DNA of 64,000 nt from positions 372,001 through 436,000 of the forward strand of contig JADJJU010000002.1 in assembly GCA_016706365.1 (NCBI GenBank), written 5' to 3'. Below are positions 9,085 through 18,522 of the stretch, one piece after another; position 1 is the first letter of the stretch, and each line of letters starts with the position of its first letter. Origin of the DNA: Saprospiraceae bacterium (GTDB lineage Bacteria > Bacteroidota > Bacteroidia > Chitinophagales > Saprospiraceae). The position numbers and the translations under genes are program-made. The notes beneath the pieces were generated by a model that was not told the DNA's origin, ran no database searches, and worked only from the letters and a program-made list of their open reading frames with translations.

Positions 9085-11308
9085 TTATTCAACTCTTGTT
9101 ACAGTAGAAATGCCATCCAGGCTTTTTATACTGTTGATTACCAGATTGAGCTGATCAATATTCAATACGATCAGACTTACCTTGCCTTCAAAATAACCCT
9201 CTTTACCTTCAATGGAAAAGGACCTGATATTATAACCGAGCGAAGTGGATATTTTATTTGTAAGTTTTTCGATTACCCCTGGTCCAGAATCCAGACCTGT
9301 AATGACAAGATCTGCAACAAATTCTGTATCGCTGGAACCGGCCCAATCTGCTCTCATAATTCTATAACCGTAATTGGCCATCATATTGGTAGCATTGGGA
9401 CAGGTAGTCCTGTGAATCTTAACACCTGAAGCCGTTGTAATAAATGCAAAAATATCATCACCAAGCAGTGGATTACAACATGAAGCCAGACTATAATTGT
9501 ACTGGTCACCGGGTTCTCCATTTATAAAAATTGATGGTTGCTTTTTGCCTTTAAGCTGAGCAGTTTTCTCTGCCAGAGTCTTATGCAGGTCCTGATCAGA
9601 TTTGATAAATTCTCCTGGGATATGAGCATTAGTTTGCCATTCTCCACACTGAATTTTTTCATCTCATGAATAAGGTCGATATCCCCGAGGGCTATTGCAT
9701 AATGGAGTTCAAACCTACTTTTGTAGCCCCAGAATTTGACAAGAAAATCTGTTCCTTCTTCATATTCCACCTTCATTGCTTTCATCTTGCGAATCAAAGC
9801 ATCTTTACCATCTTCAGCTCTTTTCTTATTATCTTCTTTAAGAGCAGTCCTGATTTTCGATTTTGCGCGGCTGGTGACCACCATTTTCAGCCAGGCTTCA
9901 TTTGGCTTTTGGTTTTTATTGGTGGTAACATGGATTTGATCCCCATTGTCGATTTTATATCCCATCGGGACCAGCTTATTATTCACTTTGATAGCGGAAC
10001 AATGATATCCGACTTCCGTGTGAATATGGAATGCAAAGTCCAGGGCTGTCGCTCCTTTCGGAAGGATCTTCATCTCTCCCTTAGGTGTATATACATATAC
10101 CTCCTCATTGAAGAGATTGGTCTTAAAATCATTGATGAAATCCAGGGCGTCCTTATCCGGATCATCTAAAATATCACGAATACTATCCAACCAATTGTCA
10201 TAAACATTTTGCCCCCCGGGTTTGACCCCTTTGTATTTCCAGTGCGGCAAAACCTTTTTCTGCGATCTCATCCATCCTCTCGCTACGAATCTGTACCTCC
10301 ACATATCTGCCCTTAGGACCAATTACAGTTGTATGTAATGACTCATAACCATTTGATTTGGCTGTAGTTATCCAGTCCTTCAATCTTTCGGGAATAGGGT
10401 GGAAAACGTCTGTGACTACCGAATACACTTGCCAGCAAGCAGATTTTTCCTGTTTTGTAGGGACATCTACTATAATCCTGATAGCAAACAGATCATATAT
10501 TTCTTCGAAAGGGATTTTTTTGACTTTGATTTTATTCCAGATAGAATGAATAGACTTTGGCCTGCCGATAATTCTGTAAGGAATATTCAGGGACGCTAAT
10601 TCTTCATCCAATGGGTTGATGAAATCATTGACATAATTGTTCCTGTCCTTTTTGGTCTCCTGAAGTTTCTGAGCAATTTGATGATAGGCATCCGGCTCGG
10701 TGATCTTCATGGATAAGCCCCGAATTCCGTTTTGACATTGTACAAGCCCAATCTGTGGGCAAGAGGGGCATATATATATGTAGTTTCTGCAGCGATCCTC
10801 AATTGTTTATGCCTTGCCATAGACCCCAGGGTACGCATATTATGCAGACGGTCTGCCATTTTAATCAGAACTACCCGCACATCATCCACAAGTGTACTCA
10901 GTACTTTTCGAAAGTTTTCAGCCTGGCTGATTTCAACATCATAAGTTCCGTCAAGTTTGGTCAGACCATCTACGATTTTGGAAACTTTCTCTCCAAACTG
11001 AACTTGATATCTCCCAGAGAAACGTCAGTATCTTCAACCACATCATGCAAAAGGGCACAAACCACTGCTGTGGGACCGAGTCCGATTTCTTCCACACAAA
11101 TTCTGGCCACTTCAATCGGATGCAGAATATATGGCTCACCTGATTTACGGCGTTGTTTGCTGTGTGCCTGTACGGCTAGTTCATAGGCCTGGCGGATATT
11201 TTTCTTATCCTCCGTTGTCATTTTATCCTTCAGAGAACGCAGAAGGTTTCTGTAAGCCCGCTGAATCATCAGCTTTTCATCATCGTGTATAAGTAACTGC
11301 TCCGCCAT
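9085..11308 (-). CDS. Bifunctional RelA/SpoT-family (p)ppGpp synthetase/hydrolase (frameshifted)
   Basis: This enzyme makes and degrades the stringent-response alarmone (p)ppGpp. Joined frames give about 741 residues, the usual length for the single Bacteroidota enzyme. In order: the HD hydrolase domain (SGEPYILHPIEVARI, LLHDVVEDTDVS, KMADRLHNMRTLGSM), the synthetase domain (YRIIGRPKSIHSIWNKI, EIYDLFAIRIIVD, NGYESLHTTVIGPKG), the TGS domain (VYTPKGEMKILPKGATALDF) and a C-terminal ACT domain (SIEGKEGYFEGKVSLIVLN). The HD residues are present, so hydrolase activity is plausible. At least four frame breaks occur, near 10970, 10715, 10250 and 9590. Such a conserved gene is unlikely to be truly broken this often. 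fur follows 83 bp downstream on the same strand. Confidence 0.92.
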
Positions 11309-11340
11309 ATATATCAGTAAGGTAAGGCCTTATTTTTTAT

Positions 11341-11348
11341 CAAAGCTA
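11341..11348 (-). promoter_or_regulatory. Putative -7 promoter box for the RelA/SpoT gene
   Basis: On the minus strand this reads TAGCTTTG, matching TAnnTTTG, 32 bp upstream of the start codon at 11308. No clear -33 box was seen. Confidence 0.4.
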
Positions 11349-11427
11349 AATAACAAAAACCAATTGCGGAATCACTTCGTTCAAATAACAGTATCGTGAG
11401 ATGATTTCTGGTGGAATTTGAAAGAAG

Positions 11428-11616
11428 GCTGCTAGCTTCTGGCTGCTAGCTTCTGGCTGAACAGCCGGGAGTACGCATGCCCCGAATGGGGCATCACATG
11501 AATAACCCCGGGTACAACCCGGGGTAGGTGCTAATACCTAAATCCAACCCGAAGTCCTTGTATGCCGCAGTGAGCAATGCGAACCTCGGCATGGGTTGAA
11601 CAACATCCGCGTACAA
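11428..11616. repeat. REP-like cluster of hairpins between the RelA/SpoT gene and the 11648 gene
   Basis: The spacer 11309-11647 begins with a tandem GCTGCTAGCTTCTG repeat (11428-11457), then AACAGCCGGGA. A row of stems follows: ATGCCCC-GAAT-GGGGCAT (11477-11494); ACCCCGGGT-ACA-ACCCGGGGT (11505-11525), a perfect 9-bp stem; TAGGT/ACCTA (11525-11540); and a longer bulged stem whose arms are CAACCC...ATGCCG and CGGCAT-GGGTTG (about 11546-11598). The first linker, ATCACATGAATA, resembles the ACATCAC linkers at 5781-5917. No gene lies in the spacer. It resembles the repetitive extragenic palindromes mobilised by REP-associated transposases, but none was seen here. Confidence 0.55.
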
Positions 11617-11647
11617 TGCGCTTTAAAAACCTCGTTCTAAATCTGCT

Positions 11648-12015
11648 ATGAAAATTGCAGCTAAAATACTCGTGCTGGGGATTGCCCTTCTGTTGCTTTG
11701 GTACTCGAAGAAGGATTATGAAGCTACAATTGCTGAGTTGCGTTTTTTACATAAAATTCAGGACCCAACCGATGAAATTAATGGCTATCATTTGGACAAC
11801 TATGTTACTATGGTAGTCCTCCTCAAAGATTCTGGGATATTAAAGTAGGTGAAGATTTTTACTTTAGTTATAGAAATGGTTGGTTAAATGAGTACATCAG
11901 CATACCCAAATCTGCCATCAAAGATGAAAAGGGTCATCTCACACTGATCGACACGTTGACAAGTGAGCGAAAAGAGATCGTGCTGGATTTGTTTTACAGC
12001 GACAACAAATTTTAA
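11648..12015 (+). CDS. Small membrane-anchored hypothetical protein (one frameshift)
   Basis: I do not recognise a family. The start MKIAAKILVLGIALLLLWY is a short charged end followed by one hydrophobic segment, so it is a signal anchor or membrane tether. The first frame stops at 11848. A shift near 11825 continues as FWDIKVGEDFYFSYRNGWLN and ends at 12015 with LDLFYSDNKF. Joined, it is about 122 residues, with a short extracytoplasmic domain. It lies 37 bp upstream of rmlA on the same strand and could be co-transcribed with it. Confidence 0.5.
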
Positions 12016-12052
12016 AAATACTTACCTTGAGCTTCCAAAAAATGCATAACAA

Positions 12053-12910
12053 ATGAAAGGTATCATACTGGCAGGAGGATCCGGAACCCGACTTTATCCA
12101 ATCACCAAGGGAATTTCAAAGCAGCTGGTTCCTGTATATGACAAACCGATGATATACTATCCCTTTCGATTCTGATGCTTGCAGGTATCAGGGAAATTTT
12201 GATCATCACAACTCCTGAAGACAATCCTCAGTTCAAAAGATTGCTTGGTAACGGGGAAGAACTCGGTTGCCGTTTTGAATATGCTATCCAGGAGATTCCC
12301 AATGGACTGGCTCAGGCTTTTGTGATCGGGGAACCTTTCATTGCCGGAGATGATGTTTGTCTGATACTGGGTGATAATATTTTCTATGGTTCAAGGCTAT
12401 CTACCACTCTTCAAAATTGTACAAAACCAAGTGGAGGTATTGTGTTTGCTTATGAAGTAGCCGATCCTGAGCGCTATGGTGTGGTGGCTTTTGATGAGAA
12501 AATGAAGGCATTATCCATTGAAGAAAAACCCAGCCATCCTAAATCCAATTATGCAGTTCCGGGGCTTTATTTCTATGACAGTTCAGTAGTAGAAGTTGCG
12601 AAAAATCTGAAACCCAGTCCAAGAGGAGAATATGAAATCACTGATGTAAATAAATACTATCTGAAAAAGGTCTTCTTCAGGTGGAAGTTATGGATAGAGG
12701 TACTGCCTGGCTGGATACAGGGACTTTGATTCATTGCATGATGCTACTGAGTTTGTTCGTGTCATTGAAAAGAGACAAGGCCTGAAAATTGGATGTATAG
12801 AAGAAGTTGCCTACCGAATGGGCTTTATTGATAAGCAGCAATTATCGGTCCTGGCTAAAGCGCTTGAAAAGAGCGGGTATGGGAATTATCTGCAGCGGAT
12901 TTTAGGATAG
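12053..12910 (+). CDS. rmlA: Glucose-1-phosphate thymidylyltransferase (three single-base gaps)
   Basis: RmlA joins dTTP and glucose-1-phosphate to give dTDP-glucose, the first step towards dTDP-L-rhamnose for surface polysaccharide. The nucleotide-binding start is MKGIILAGGSGTRLYPIT, followed by SKQLVPVYDKPMIYYP. Further motifs are CLILGDNIFYG, RYGVVAFD, IEEKPSHPKSNYAVPGLYFYD and RGEYEITDVN. The tail MDRGTAWLDTGT...FVRVIEKRQGLKIGCIEEVAYRMG lies in another frame. Three one-base gaps in short runs (near 12166, 12672 and 12728) restore about 286 residues, the normal length. The other dTDP-rhamnose genes are not adjacent, as the insertion sequence follows. Confidence 0.92.
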
Positions 12911-13010
12911 ATCAAAAGCCCAACTTTATCTTACTGTCTCATGGACATCTTCCAGCGTCAGCTGCCTGGAATGCCGGAGCGCAGCGACGGGTCCCCAATC
13001 CCCAATGCTT

Positions 13011-14253
13011 GGCAGGGTCATTCAGTTATATAATTTATATATAGATATATTTTCTATAAGTTCTATCATCTCATTTACTCTGTTGCAAAATTTTTCTATA
13101 GCTTGTTTGATACTCTTGAAGCAATTTAGTCTGTAGATTGATATCATGATATTACGGATTAGCCCTAAGTTCGGTGCTCTTTTTTTGTCCTCAATCTGAC
13201 ACTTATCTTCCCCTAAAACTACATCTTTTACATAATTTAACTGATTCTCTATTGACCAATGTTGTCTTACAATTTTACCCATCTTTTTTGCATTGCAGTC
13301 CTTTTGAGTTGTTATATATAGTTTAGTTTCAGTTGTTTGCTTTTTATCCTTTTTGCGGCAATTTTTGTCATACCGATAAGATTCTAACTTTATAATCTGT
13401 TGTATACCTTGCCAATCTTTATATTCATTTACCTGTTCCACCTTATACACACTTACTCTTCTTTTCTCGATTCGACCTCTGTTTTTTTCATCGATTTCAA
13501 AGGTATCATCGGGTTGTTTTTCCTCCATCGTCTTAAAAATAGCTTTCTGCAGATTAGGAGCATTTCCCTTCACTTGTATTACATAGCCATTTCCTGAGGC
13601 CACGACAGCTTGCGCGGTTTTTTTTTGCAGTACAATGCATCGAAAGTCAATATAGCTCCCTTTAATTCAAGTTTGTCAAGTAAGTTATGAAAGGCTGCTA
13701 CCTCATTGCTTTTCTTGTTCTCAAGGGCCTCTGACCCAATGACTACGCCCAGCTCAGCTGCATATAAGGTTACAATACTCACAAAATTTTGTTGAGAGGA
13801 ATAAGTGCCAGACAAGGTAGACGATATAGATTTACCATCAACATTCACCACTTGACCTACTAAATCATCTCCAAGCACGTCATCCATCCATGCTGATAGA
13901 GCTGCAGATACTGCATTAAAATCTAAATCTTTTAAAAAATTGAATATCATTGTTTTACCAGGTACCCCCTGTTCAAATTGATACCTGTCAATAAAAAATT
14001 TCTGATGGTTCTTAATAAACCTGGAAATTGAATTAATTCCAAAATACCCAGACATCCCAGCTAAAATGATCATTTCTAACATCGGCACATATGCAAATCT
14101 TTTACCGTTTGCTTTGCGATGATCCGGAATCAGACTTAAATGTTGTTGCAGTGTTCTCATAGTTTGACCTTTTATTTTGGTCAAATATATGACAAAATAT
14201 TGTTATATGTAATAATATATAATATTAATTCCAGATAGGTGAACAGCCCTGCC
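13011..14253 (-). mobile_element. ISAs1-type insertion sequence
   Basis: The element consists of one transposase gene on the minus strand with imperfect terminal inverted repeats. The left end reads GGCAGGGTCATTCAGTTAT and the right end, reverse-complemented, reads GGCAGGGCTGTTCACCTAT. The match may extend outward: both flanks also show a GTCCCCA...CCCAA.GCTT arrangement in inverted orientation, so the exact boundaries are uncertain. A clean target-site duplication could not be defined. It sits between rmlA and rluF. Confidence 0.7.
13022..14184 (-). CDS. ISAs1-family transposase (one frameshift)
   Basis: The N-terminal part carries the domain typical of ISAs1 transposases (SLIPDHRKANGKRFAYVPML). 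The DDE-type catalytic region shows VVNVDGKSISSTLSGTYS, the second acidic site in GAILTFDALYCKKK, and the glutamate region HWSIENQLNYVKDVVLGED. The frame breaks near 13605 within a run of C/G/T homopolymers; the protein otherwise continues as AVVASGNGYVIQVKGNAPNLQ. Joined, it is about 387 residues, close to the family norm. An alternative start is the next Met at 14160 (MRTLQQHLSL). Whether the break is real or a base error cannot be decided. Confidence 0.88.
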
Positions 14254-14312
14254 AAAGCTTTGGGGTGGGGACGGAACGAAGTGAACCATGGAAGGGAGCG
14301 ACCCCGATGAGT
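14254..14312. repeat. REP-like GC-rich sequence next to the IS right end
   Basis: The right flank (AAAGCTTTGGGGTGGGGAC followed by ...GGGAGCGACCCCGATG) is GC-rich and partly self-complementary. Its first part is an inverted match to the sequence just left of the IS (12991-13010). The string AATCGGGGTGAC also occurs on both sides of rluF (14372 and 15358). This may be a palindromic repeat family into which the IS inserted, or part of an extended IS end. Confidence 0.35.
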
Positions 14313-14413
14313 AGTGAATTCAAGTTAGCATGATGGTACACCTAAATTGGAAATATTCACATTAAAAAGTAATCGGGGTGACGCCAAAATGATCGTTTTC
14401 TGAGCTAGAATCA

Positions 14414-15260
14414 TCAGTACATGATTTGATCTAAACTTCTGGCTACATAAACGTCTAAACTCGCTGTTAGACACAAGAGATTACGGTCTAAACGGGAGTT
14501 CAATTGCGGATCAAATAGTTTTTTCGAATCTTTCACCAGATATTGAAGTCCGGCCACTTCATCTTCCGTCAGTAATCTCCATTGTCCTGCTTCAAGCGGC
14601 TCGAGCTTAATGTTCATAATACGAATGCGCTGCAGCGAGGTGACTTCATAGCCCAAATAATCGCACATACGGCGGATCTGGCGGTTGAGGCCCTGAGTGA
14701 GGACGATTTTGAAACTGTGATTGTTGATTTTTTCGACTTTACACTTTTTTGTATAGGTACCCAAAATCGGAATACCAGATGACATTTTGCGGATGAATTC
14801 CTCCGTGATGGCCTTGTGTACACTGACGAGGTATTCCTTTTCATGATTATTGCCTGCGCGAAGAATTTTGTTTACTATGTCGCCATCATTGGTGAGAAAA
14901 ATCAGTCCTTCTGAGGGTTTGTCCAATAATCTCATGGGGGAATATCCGCTCTGGATATTGTATGTAATCAATAATGTTTCCTGGGATATTCTGATCAGTA
15001 GTACAAGTGATTCCGATAGGTTTGTTGAATGCTATATATTTGGCCGGAGCCTTGTCCTGCGCTGTAAGAGGTTCACCATCAATAAGTACGATGTCATCTG
15101 CTCCGGCGCGATTGCCTTTTTTGGCGATGACTCCATTGAGCAGGACCCGTCCTTCTTCGATCATTTTGTCGGCTTCACGACGGGAACAGCGGCCAGTGTC
15201 GCTGATAAATTTATTGAGACTGGTGGTCTGTTCATTGCTTTGAGGGGATTCTTCTTTCAT
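14414..15260 (-). CDS. rluF: 23S rRNA pseudouridine synthase, RluF type (one frameshift)
   Basis: RluF-type enzymes modify U2604 of 23S rRNA. An N-terminal S4 RNA-binding domain is visible (LNKFISDTGRCSRREADKMI). The catalytic half contains RLLDKPSEGLIFLTNDGDIV with the catalytic aspartate, KILRAGNNHEKEYLV, and LTQGLNRQIRRMCDYLGYEV. The two halves lie in different frames, joined near 14950 (expected GRLDKPSEG). The start is ATG 15260 (MKEESPQSN) rather than the Met at 15275, because a -7 box lies at 15266-15273. The last ~35 residues are unusual for the family and may contain another shift. Confidence 0.88.
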
Positions 15261-15265
15261 GCGGC

Positions 15266-15273
15266 AAAAGTAC
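15266..15273 (-). promoter_or_regulatory. Putative -7 promoter box immediately before rluF
   Basis: The minus strand reads TACTTTTG (TAnnTTTG consensus) and ends 5 bp before the ATG at 15260. Transcription would start at or within the start codon, suggesting a leaderless mRNA. The same geometry is seen before truC. Confidence 0.45.
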
Positions 15274-15275
15274 AA

Positions 15276-15999
15276 ATAATGAAGGAGTCATTAATAAACA
15301 TTCAATCATGAAAATAAGCTGTGAGATGTATAAGTACATTCCATGATATTATCCATTTAATCGGGGTGACCGCCCTTAAAATAAAAAATTGGGAATCCTT
15401 ATAATATCAAGCTGCTCCAATTTCACATGACTTATTTTTCCTATGAGAAAAGCAAAAAGCACGGAAACGATGAAATTCATCTGGTGTACAAACTCAAAAA
15501 GAATATGAAAAAATAAAACCTGTCAGATATTGATAAAGTCTTTTTGTTGAAAAAGAGCACTCATAGAATCAGTTCATGATGAACTAAAAAATATTTGTTG
15601 TGCCGAACACGCCAGACGTAGACCCTTGCATGGGTTTATAAACATTATAATCACAAGTATGTGCGCCTATCATTTCTTACTTAAAAAGTATTCCCTCAAA
15701 ATCACTCCCATTTTTGATCAAATCAAGAAGTATTTCCTTTAGTCGCTTAGCATAATTCAGGTTAATTAACCTTTAAAAACCCGGTAGTAGTAACGTAAAT
15801 TTTATTAAATTTTGTGTAGTATGATATTGATTTTCTGATCTTTACAAATTATATTATTAATTAATATTTTATTATTTGTAATTATTGTTAAAAATAAACG
15901 TTCCACAAATTTTTTATTAGGTATCGAGTTTGTAATTTTAGATTTAGCGGTAATATTCCTGTTTTTAATCTCTATTAATCTTCACATAAAATGTACTTT
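15276..15999. other. Long AT-rich spacer before the surface-protein cluster
   Basis: No convincing gene is visible. The spacer holds AATCGGGGTGAC at 15358 (also at 14372), a REP-like hairpin at 15618-15639, and a very AT-rich stretch (about 15780-15960) before protein A. That stretch probably contains its promoter, but I could not assign boxes with confidence. Confidence 0.5.
15618..15639. repeat. REP-like palindrome
   Basis: GTAGACCC-TTGCAT-GGGTTTAT forms an 8-bp stem with one G-T pair and a six-base loop, in a GC-rich patch (TGCCGAACACGCCAGAC precedes it) within an otherwise AT-rich spacer. It resembles dispersed REP palindromes. Confidence 0.4.
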
Positions 16000-17876
16000 A
16001 TGAAAAAATTTACACTTTTACTTTTATTAATGATTTGCTTTTTATTCCAGGCAAATGCTATTAATCTTCCTGCCAATCCTACATCCAATAATGGTTCAGG
16101 AGGTATTTTTTTACAGTTAACAACTAATTCCAGCCCTATTACTGTTACCAGTTTTAATACAATGTATTCCAGTACAGCTGGCACAAGTGTAACAGTACAG
16201 ATTTACAGCAGGAGTGGTGCTTATGCAGGTTTTACTGCTTCAAATGCCGGGTGGACCTTAATAGGCACTGTAACCACTAACAGTGCGGGTACTACAACAG
16301 TAGCTCCATTGAATGTAGCCAGCTTAAATATTAACCTTGCGGCTTCTACCACCACTTCTTTTTATCTGCATGCTACCACTGCTGGGGGCGGAATAAGATA
16401 TTTTGGAACAGGAACTGTTTCTATGACGAATTTCAGCGATGCTAATGTAGCACTCTTCACAGATGTAGCAAGAACAGGAAATGTTGCATTTGGCGGCACA
16501 TCATTCACACCCAGAGCTTTTACGGATCGATAGATTATAATTTAAGTATTGTCATACCTATGTGCCCAACATTAACCGCAGCTGCTCCCTGCAGTTACAG
16601 TAGTGAATAGTGCATGGTGCAAATTGTTCTGTAACTACTGAACCATCACAGCTCCGACGGAACTTGTCCTACAGGATCTACATTACAATATTCTACTAAC
16701 GGAGGTGGAAGCGGAACACAACCTTACCGACTTATAATCAAACCGGCCCGGCACAAACTGTCATGACACGCTGCAATTGCAATATCGACACCAATATTTC
16801 CAGCCCTTCGAGCAGTGTGACAACGGCACCAAGTGGTTGTCCATTACCTTCTGCACCATCCATCACTATCACTAACAACGTTTGTCCGTCTACGACAGGA
16901 AGCATTGTTGCTTCAGGTTGCGGCGCTGGGACGGTCTTAGAATATGCTACCTCATCAAATGGACCATGGACTACTACAGCTCCAGCTTACACAAATGTGG
17001 CATTTACGGTATTTGCACGTTGCCGCAATACGACAAGCGGATGCCTGAGTACAACAAGTTCAGCTAACACAGCACCTACTATATGCCCTGTTTGTCCGAA
17101 TGTAAGTGCAGCAGCTCCTCCTGCTCAGGTAATAAACAGCTATTGCAATACCAATTGTACTCTAATTGCCGGCGTCATAGGTCAGGCAAACAAATGCCCG
17201 TCTGGTACTACAGTACAATACTCAACAAACGGTGGATCGACCTGGGCCAATCAGGTGCACAACTATCATGACTCGTTGCAATTGTAACATAGATACTTCT
17301 GTATCAAGCCCAACCAGCAGTGTGACCACAGCCCCAGCCGATTGTGCTACCTCCGCTGCTCCCGTTATCACGATTATTAATAACGTTTGCCCTTCTACTT
17401 CCGGTGTTATTTCGGCATCTGGTTGTGGTCCGGGATTTGTAGTAGAATATGCACGTTCAGCGAATGGCCGCTGGAGTACTACTCCACCGGCATACACAAG
17501 TACTCCATTTACTGTATATGCCCGTTGTCGCAATACTTCAACCAATTGTGTGAGCCCAACTGTTTCTGCCACTACTGCACCTACTATCTGTCCAGCATTT
17601 AATGGTGGGGGATTTGAGTCCAATCTTACATTTAATGTTTATCCTAATCCTGCTTATGGAGAAGTTAATATCGATTTAAGAGAATACATCGGCAAAAATG
17701 TCCAGATAGAGCTTTACAGCCTTGAAGGGAAATTGATGCAGATGATCCAGGTGGATGAAATCCAGCAGAATACACAAAAAATATCCCTGGATGGATATTC
17801 AGCCGGGATGTATTTTGTAAAACTGAAATCTGCCGGATTACCGGATGTTACAAAGCGTGTAATGCTTAATAAATAA
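16000..17876 (+). CDS. Surface protein A: T9SS-secreted, cysteine-rich repeats (frameshifted)
   Basis: The signal peptide is MKKFTLLLLLMICFLFQANA; an in-frame upstream ATG at 15991 adds three residues. A beta-rich N-terminal domain of about 150 residues follows. Then come cysteine-rich modules of about 85-105 residues with recurring signatures: LQYSTNGG, TRCNCNIDT, SSVTTAP, ITITNNVCPSTTG, ASGCGAGTVLEYA and ARCRNTT. The protein ends in a T9SS type A sorting domain: YPNPAYGEVNIDL, YIGKNVQIELYSLEGKLMQM, then KLKSAGLPDVTKRVMLNK. Frame breaks occur in 16534-16760 (at least two) and near 17240. The modules are closely related to those of protein B. Export across the outer membrane by T9SS and surface attachment follow from the sorting domain; the ligand is unknown. 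Confidence 0.8.
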
Positions 17877-17939
17877 TTTCAAACAGGCTTCATGGTGATT
17901 TCATAAATCTCACAAGCCCGGAATTTTACAATATGAAAG

Positions 17940-17967
17940 GCCGCTGATTTTTTCAGCGGCTTTTTTT
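17940..17967 (+). terminator. Intrinsic terminator after A
   Basis: GCCGCTGA, a loop of five T, then TCAGCGGC gives a perfect 8-bp stem followed by seven T. The same stem ends genes B and D. Confidence 0.9.
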
Positions 17968-17995
17968 ATAATAGATCACGCAAACCATACAAATG

Positions 17996-18085
17996 AACGA
18001 ATATTTCAGTGGAATGCATTTTGTGAAATTAAAGTCGGAAGGATTGCCGGATGTGACTAAAAGAATCGTGCCCACAAAAAGCTGA
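17996..18085 (+). pseudogene. Orphan tail of a T9SS sorting domain
   Basis: An open stretch of 29 codons plus stop reads NEYFSGMHFVKLKSEGLPDV and then TKRIVPTKS. It is the last strand pair of the cluster's sorting domain (compare SAGMYFVKLKSAGLPDVTK), with no start codon or upstream protein. It has its own terminator downstream. It is a remnant of a deleted surface-protein gene. Confidence 0.75.
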
Positions 18086-18120
18086 TTTTTCAGTTCCTTT
18101 TAATATCCATTTATAAAAGA

Positions 18121-18158
18121 AAAAATAGGTCTCCTGCAAACCTGCGACCTATTTTTTT
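18121..18158 (+). terminator. Intrinsic terminator after the orphan sorting-domain fragment
   Basis: AAAAATAGGTC and GACCTATTTTT flank a 14-base loop, giving an 11-bp stem ending in a T-run. It would have served the lost gene whose tail lies at 17996-18085. Confidence 0.75.
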
Positions 18159-18224
18159 AAACTAAAACAGGTTTGATAATTTAGTGATAATGGTCTACGA
18201 ATAGTCCGAAATCATATTAACACA

Positions 18225-18275
18225 AATATCAATTGTAATATAGATAGGGCTTCAAGTAGTTTTGTCTGGCTATTC
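18225..18275 (+). pseudogene. Possible remnant of a CNCNID cysteine module
   Basis: One frame reads NINCNIDRASSSFV, resembling the RCNCNIDT.SSPSSSV motif in A and B. It is too short for certainty. The rest of 18159-18522 shows no gene. A possible -7 box TATCTTCG at 18471-18478 precedes gene B. Confidence 0.3.
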
Positions 18276-18522
18276 AGGTATGCTCCCATATCAGTATCAA
18301 TGTGGCTTATTTCTGATTTCCCGCTATAACCTTAGGTTATAATTTGTAAATCCCGGAGAATTTATAAAGCACCTTTCGTATATAATTGGAATGGCGAAGT
18401 GTTCTGGTATGAATTTTTACATAACTTTTTAACAAACCAGAATTTAGCTATGAAATTTCGATTATTATGTTATCTTCGCAAAACCTGACTTTTATTTTTT
18501 AAACCATAAATAACTCAAGCGC

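Noticed and set aside
15261..15275. Upstream Met at 15275 as the rluF start
   Set aside because: The extension MYFCR overlaps the TACTTTTG promoter box and is not family-like.
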